From positions 1 to 7,671 of the forward strand of contig CASEGD010000125.1 of the NCBI GenBank assembly GCA_949287345.1: a stretch of DNA of 7,671 nucleotides, read 5' to 3'. The notes beneath the pieces are model-generated. The model made no database searches. It was not told where the DNA came from and was given only the letters and a program-made list of their open reading frames with translations. Position numbers and translations under genes: made by a program. This DNA is from an uncultured Phascolarctobacterium sp. GTDB taxonomy: Bacteria; Bacillota; Negativicutes; Acidaminococcales; Acidaminococcaceae. Positions 4,669 through 7,671 of this stretch are shown one piece after another; position 1 is the stretch's first letter; the number at the start of each line of letters is the position of its first letter.

Positions 4669-5259
4669 ATGTTGAAAAGTAAATTGATGAAATCTTTGGT
4701 TGTTGCCGGTTTAATCTGCGCCACCAGCGTACCGGTTTTTGCGGCTGAACAGCCCGAAACTCCGCAGCCGACCATGCGCGAAAGAGTAGAACAGATTTTA
4801 CACGAAGACGATAACAATGTGCGCCGCCCGATTCCGCGCCCCGCACGCCGCGGCCCCCAGCTGACGGAAGAACAGCGTCAGGCACGCGAAGCAGCACGCA
4901 TGGCGTGGATGGAAATGACGCCGCAGCAGAAATTTGAACAGCGCCAGCAAATGCGCGAGGACTTTTTGGCACAGCTGCCGGCTGAAAAACGCGCCGCTAT
5001 TGAACAGCGTGCCGCCGAAGCCAAAGCTAAATGGGACAGCATGACCGAAGAACAAAAACAGGACGCTATGCGCGATATGTTCCGCAGCTTCCGCCACCGC
5101 GACGGTTTTAGGCTGCACCACGGTTACGGCCCCGGCCACGGACGCGGCTGGCACTGCGACGGACCGCGTGACCGCGACCGCCACTACGACCGCTACCACC
5201 ATGACGGACACTGCGACTGGGGCGACCGCTGCCCTTACTACGAGGATGACAAAAACTAA
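4669..5259 (+). CDS. Exported LTxxQ (Spy/CpxP-like) protein with His/Cys-rich tail
   Basis: A 196-residue protein. Residues 1-25 form a Sec signal peptide (MLKSKLMKSL, then a hydrophobic core, probable cleavage VFA|AEQ), so it should act in the periplasm. The body (about 60-135) is charged, Gln-rich and helical. It holds LTEEQ (65-69), MTPQQ (83-87), LPAEK (103-107) and MTEEQ (125-129), recurring every 18-22 residues like the LTxxQ motifs of Spy, CpxP and ZraP. The tail (137-196) has nine His and three Cys (LHHGYGPGHGRGWHCDG, DRYHHDGHCDW) among many Asp and Arg, pointing to metal binding. AAAGGAG lies 9 nt before ATG. Family knowledge suggests an envelope-stress chaperone or metal buffer, often a target and sometimes a feedback inhibitor of a two-component system. 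The divergent kinase-regulator pair and the tandem box fit this. I am confident of export and motifs, less so of function. Confidence 0.82.
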   Translation: MLKSKLMKSLVVAGLICATSVPVFAAEQPETPQPTMRERVEQILHEDDNNVRRPIPRPARRGPQLTEEQRQAREAARMAWMEMTPQQKFEQRQQMREDFLAQLPAEKRAAIEQRAAEAKAKWDSMTEEQKQDAMRDMFRSFRHRDGFRLHHGYGPGHGRGWHCDGPRDRDRHYDRYHHDGHCDWGDRCPYYEDDKN

Positions 5260-5338
5260 TCCTCTCTAAAAAAGCCTAACCTTTAACATAACTAATCCAA
5301 ATCCAACTTTCCCCAAATTTTTAAGCTAAAACTAATCC
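5254..5338. repeat. Three copies of AACTAATCC in a pyrimidine-rich spacer
   Basis: AACTAATCC is found at 5254-5262 (over the LTxxQ stop codon), 5290-5298 and 5330-5338, at 36- and 40-bp steps. The last two copies lie in a longer imperfect match: ACTAATCC, then CAACTTTCCCC or TAACCTTTCCCC. The stretch holds no convincing ORF. It may be a degenerate tandem duplication. Confidence 0.4.
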
Positions 5339-5362
5339 ATAACCTTTCCCCTCCGATAAAAT

Positions 5363-5403
5363 AAAAATCACGGTTGATACAACAGTATCGGCCGTGATTT
5401 TTT
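5363..5403 (+). terminator. Rho-independent terminator after the LTxxQ gene
   Basis: An 18-bp stem, 5363-5380 with 5385-5402, closes on the tetraloop AACA. The core TCACGG pairs with CCGTGA, followed by six T. Two T-G pairs (5374/5391, 5375/5390) are stable as U-G only in the plus-strand RNA, fitting use by the LTxxQ transcript. It lies about 100 nt past that stop. Confidence 0.9.
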
Positions 5404-5406
5404 GTT

Positions 5407-5440
5407 AAAAAACAACCTGCCGTAATATTGCGGCAGGTTG
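5407..5440 (-). terminator. Rho-independent terminator of nifJ
   Basis: Perfect 10-bp arms CAACCTGCCG (5413-5422) and CGGCAGGTTG (5431-5440) enclose an 8-nt loop. On the minus strand the stem is followed by six T (5412-5407). It lies 29 nt after the nifJ stop and back-to-back with the terminator of the convergent gene. Confidence 0.93.
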
Positions 5441-5469
5441 CTCATAATTACTTAATTTTTACTTTTAGC

Positions 5470-7671
5470 TTAATCCTGTGCTGCCAGGCGTTTGTAAGTA
5501 GCAAGGCGCTCTTTGGCGTCGTGCTCGGTCTTTTCAAACAAGGCTTCTGCCTGGTCGGGGAACTGTTTTAACAGTGCGGAGTAACGTACTTCGCCCATCA
5601 GGAACTCGCGGAAATCGCCGGTCGGCTCTTTGCTGTCGAGCGTAAACGGATTCTTGCCCTGTTCCTTCAGTTCCGGATTGTAACGGTAGTTAGCCCAGTA
5701 ACCGCATTCAACCGCACGTTTTGCTTCCAGCTGGCTGCAGCCCATGCCTACCTTCAAGCCGTGGTTAATGCACGGCGCATAAGCAATAATCAGGGACGGG
5801 CCATCGTAAGCTTCTGCTTCGGCAATGGCTTTCAGGGTCTGGTTTTTATCCGCGCCCATCGCGATTTGCGCTACATAAACATAGCCGTAGCTCATAGCCA
5901 TCATGCCAAGGTCTTTTTTACGGGTGCGTTTGCCGCTGGCCGCAAATTTGGCGATAGCAGCGGCAGGCGTTGCTTTGGAGGACTGGCCGCCGGTGTTCGA
6001 GTAAACTTCGGTATCAAATACCATTACGTTTACGTTCTCGCCGCTGGCAAGCACATGGTCCAAGCCGCCGTAGCCGATATCGTAAGCCCAGCCGTCGCCG
6101 CCGAAAATCCAGTGGCTGCGTTTTACAAAGTACTGGCCAAGTTCTGCGATTTCCTTCAGCAGCGGGTTATCGCTGTTTTCGACAGCCAGTGCCGCTTTCA
6201 GCGCTTCGGCGCGTTCGCGCGTGCCGTCGCTTACGTTCATATTATCAAGCCATGCCTGCATTGCAGCTTTCAGGCCTTCGCTTACAGGCAGGTTCAAAGC
6301 TTCTTTTACGCGGTCAGCAACACGTTCGCGCGTATGTTTAACGCCCAGGCACATGCCAAGCCCGTATTCGGCGTTGTCCTCAAACAGGCTGTTTGCCCAG
6401 CTCGGGCCGTGGCCTTCGGCGTTCTTGCAGTACGGCATGCTCGGTGCGCTGGCGCCCCAGATAGAGGAGCAGCCCGTTGCGTTGGCAATCATCATGCGGT
6501 CGCCAACCAGCTGCGTAATAAGTTTGGCATACGGGGTTTCACCGCAGCCTGCGCATGCACCGCTGAACTCAAACAGCGGCTGTTCAAACTGCACGCCTTT
6601 AACGGTGTTTTTATTCATCGGGTTCGCTTTAGGCGCAACCTTCTTCATTGCGTAATCCCAGTTTTCGGTTTTGGCAAGCTGGGTTTCCAGCGGTTTCATA
6701 ACCAAAGCCTTTTCCTTAGCCGGGCAAACCTGAGCGCAGTTGCCGCAGCCGGTGCAGTCCAGCTGGGATACAACCATGTGGAATTTAAGGCCTTTCGCGC
6801 CGATAGCGTCTTTAGACAGCATACCGGCAGGCGCATTTACCGCTTCTTCTTCCGTCATCAGCACGGGGCGGATGGCTGCGTGCGGACAAACAAAGGCGCA
6901 CTGGTTGCACTGGATACATTTATCAATCTGCCATTCGGGCACGTTGATGGCGATGCCGCGTTTTTCGTAAGCAGCGGTGCCGCTCGGGAAAGTGCCGTCC
7001 TCGTGGTCCTTAAACGCGCTGACAGGCAGTTTGTCGCCTTCCAGACGGTTCATCGGCACAAGAATGTTATCAATAAAATCGTTGCCGGATTTAGCTTCGG
7101 TTACAGTATCGGCAGCTTCTTTCCAGCTTGCGGGCACATCAACCTTCACAATCGCGTTAACGCCCATATCGATAGCGGCGTTGTTCATGTCAACAACGTC
7201 CTTGCCTTTCAGGCCGTAGCTGTGTTCAACGGCTTCCTTCAGGTATTTAACGGCGTCGTCCAGCGGGATAATATCAGCCAGTTTAAAGAACGCCGACTGC
7301 ATAATCATGTTAATGCGTCCGCCCAGGCCGATTTGCTGCGCGATTTTAACAGCGTCGATAATATAGAAGTTAACATCGTTTTCCGCAATGTAGCGTTTAA
7401 TCTGCCCCGGCAGGTGTTTGTCAAGTTCTTCCACGCCCCAGTTGCAGTTGAGGAGGAACGTACCGCCTTTTTTCAGCCCTGCGGTAACGTCGTATTTATC
7501 TACATAGCTTTGGTTGTGTACGGCAACAAAATCCGCAGCGTTGATAAGGTACGGCGCGCGGATAGGCTCTTTGCCGAAACGCAGGTGCGAAACGGTGATG
7601 CCGCCGGATTTTTTGGAATCGTAGGAGAAATAGCCCTGCGCGTACATATCGGTGTGGTCGCCGATAATTTT
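5470..7671 (-). CDS. nifJ: Pyruvate:ferredoxin (flavodoxin) oxidoreductase, C-terminal 733 residues
   Basis: Partial gene: the frame stays open to base 7671 (KIIGDHTD before MYAQGYF), so the true start lies beyond the right edge. Homodimeric NifJ enzymes are near 1,170-1,200 residues, so about 60% is visible. It oxidises pyruvate with CoA to acetyl-CoA and CO2, passing electrons to ferredoxin or flavodoxin; cytosolic, anaerobic. Residues are counted from Met 7647. The gamma-domain end (YDSKKSGGITVSHLRFG) and EKR linker (about 120-160) come first. Two ferredoxin clusters follow: CIQCNQCAFVCP (Cys 244, 247, 250, 254) and CTGCGNCAQVCP (298, 301, 304, 308). The thiamine-diphosphate domain holds proximal-cluster cysteines 365, 368 (CAGC), 393 (TGCSS) and probably 626 (APC). 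GDGWAYDIGYGG (517-528) and SNTGGQ (550-555) bind Mg and the diphosphate. All these residues are intact. It has its own terminator. Confidence 0.97.
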   Translation of the reverse strand, partial: KIIGDHTDMYAQGYFSYDSKKSGGITVSHLRFGKEPIRAPYLINAADFVAVHNQSYVDKYDVTAGLKKGGTFLLNCNWGVEELDKHLPGQIKRYIAENDVNFYIIDAVKIAQQIGLGGRINMIMQSAFFKLADIIPLDDAVKYLKEAVEHSYGLKGKDVVDMNNAAIDMGVNAIVKVDVPASWKEAADTVTEAKSGNDFIDNILVPMNRLEGDKLPVSAFKDHEDGTFPSGTAAYEKRGIAINVPEWQIDKCIQCNQCAFVCPHAAIRPVLMTEEEAVNAPAGMLSKDAIGAKGLKFHMVVSQLDCTGCGNCAQVCPAKEKALVMKPLETQLAKTENWDYAMKKVAPKANPMNKNTVKGVQFEQPLFEFSGACAGCGETPYAKLITQLVGDRMMIANATGCSSIWGASAPSMPYCKNAEGHGPSWANSLFEDNAEYGLGMCLGVKHTRERVADRVKEALNLPVSEGLKAAMQAWLDNMNVSDGTRERAEALKAALAVENSDNPLLKEIAELGQYFVKRSHWIFGGDGWAYDIGYGGLDHVLASGENVNVMVFDTEVYSNTGGQSSKATPAAAIAKFAASGKRTRKKDLGMMAMSYGYVYVAQIAMGADKNQTLKAIAEAEAYDGPSLIIAYAPCINHGLKVGMGCSQLEAKRAVECGYWANYRYNPELKEQGKNPFTLDSKEPTGDFREFLMGEVRYSALLKQFPDQAEALFEKTEHDAKERLATYKRLAAQD

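Noticed and set aside
4669..4725. Lipoprotein signal in the LTxxQ protein (Cys17 in AGLICATS)
   Set aside because: The residue before Cys is Ile, not Gly, Ala or Ser. A Sec-type cleavage site VFA|A follows at residue 25.
4511..4972. A 153-codon minus-strand frame across the divergent region and the LTxxQ gene start
   Set aside because: It covers the promoter region and the signal peptide of a gene with a strong ribosome site. Its sequence has no protein-like features and no start signal.
1..7671. Mobile elements, CRISPR arrays, tRNA or rRNA genes
   Set aside because: I saw no transposase, integrase, terminal repeat with target duplication, spaced repeat array, tRNA-like fold or rRNA sequence.

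Overview
The window looks like chromosome from an anaerobic, two-membrane Firmicute. A Negativicutes relative of Phascolarctobacterium or Acidaminococcus is my best guess, from gene content only. It carries a NifJ-type pyruvate:ferredoxin oxidoreductase (strict anaerobe), an exported LTxxQ (Spy/CpxP-like) protein of a kind expected in a periplasm, and a TxpA-type peptide toxin typical of Firmicutes. Shine-Dalgarno sequences are strong (AAAGGAG, GGAGGTGAT).

Layout, left to right. (1) 1-277 (+): the C-terminal end of an Mrp/ApbC Fe-S carrier ATPase, followed by a strong terminator. (2) 322-636: a compact locus that I read as a type I toxin-antitoxin module. It holds a 25-residue holin-like membrane toxin starting at GTG 408. 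Its Shine-Dalgarno sits in a hairpin, and its mRNA ends are complementary to each other. A converging antisense RNA of about 90 nt, with its own promoter and terminator, covers the toxin 3' UTR. (3) 643-4420 (-): a tight five-gene operon transcribed right to left: OmpR-family response regulator, sensor histidine kinase, short-chain dehydrogenase, small membrane protein, GNAT acetyltransferase. The first three genes overlap and the last two are 20-21 nt apart. (4) 4430-4668: a divergent control region with an OmpR/PhoB-style box made of two perfect 11-bp direct repeats (TTTTGCCATAA) just upstream of a -10. (5) 4669-5259 (+): the exported LTxxQ protein with a His/Cys-rich tail. (6) 5363-5440: two back-to-back terminators between convergent genes. 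(7) 5470-7671 (-): the C-terminal 733 residues of NifJ, running off the right edge.

How the parts may work together. The kinase sensor region contains a His/Met-rich stretch, and the divergent gene encodes an exported LTxxQ protein with a His-rich tail. With the tandem box in between, this suggests a Cpx-like envelope or metal stress circuit in which the regulator activates the periplasmic protein. The toxin-antitoxin module lies at the distal end of the same operon. No terminator is visible between the acetyltransferase stop and the antitoxin promoter, so operon read-through could add antitoxin RNA. All functional links are inferred from sequence and position.
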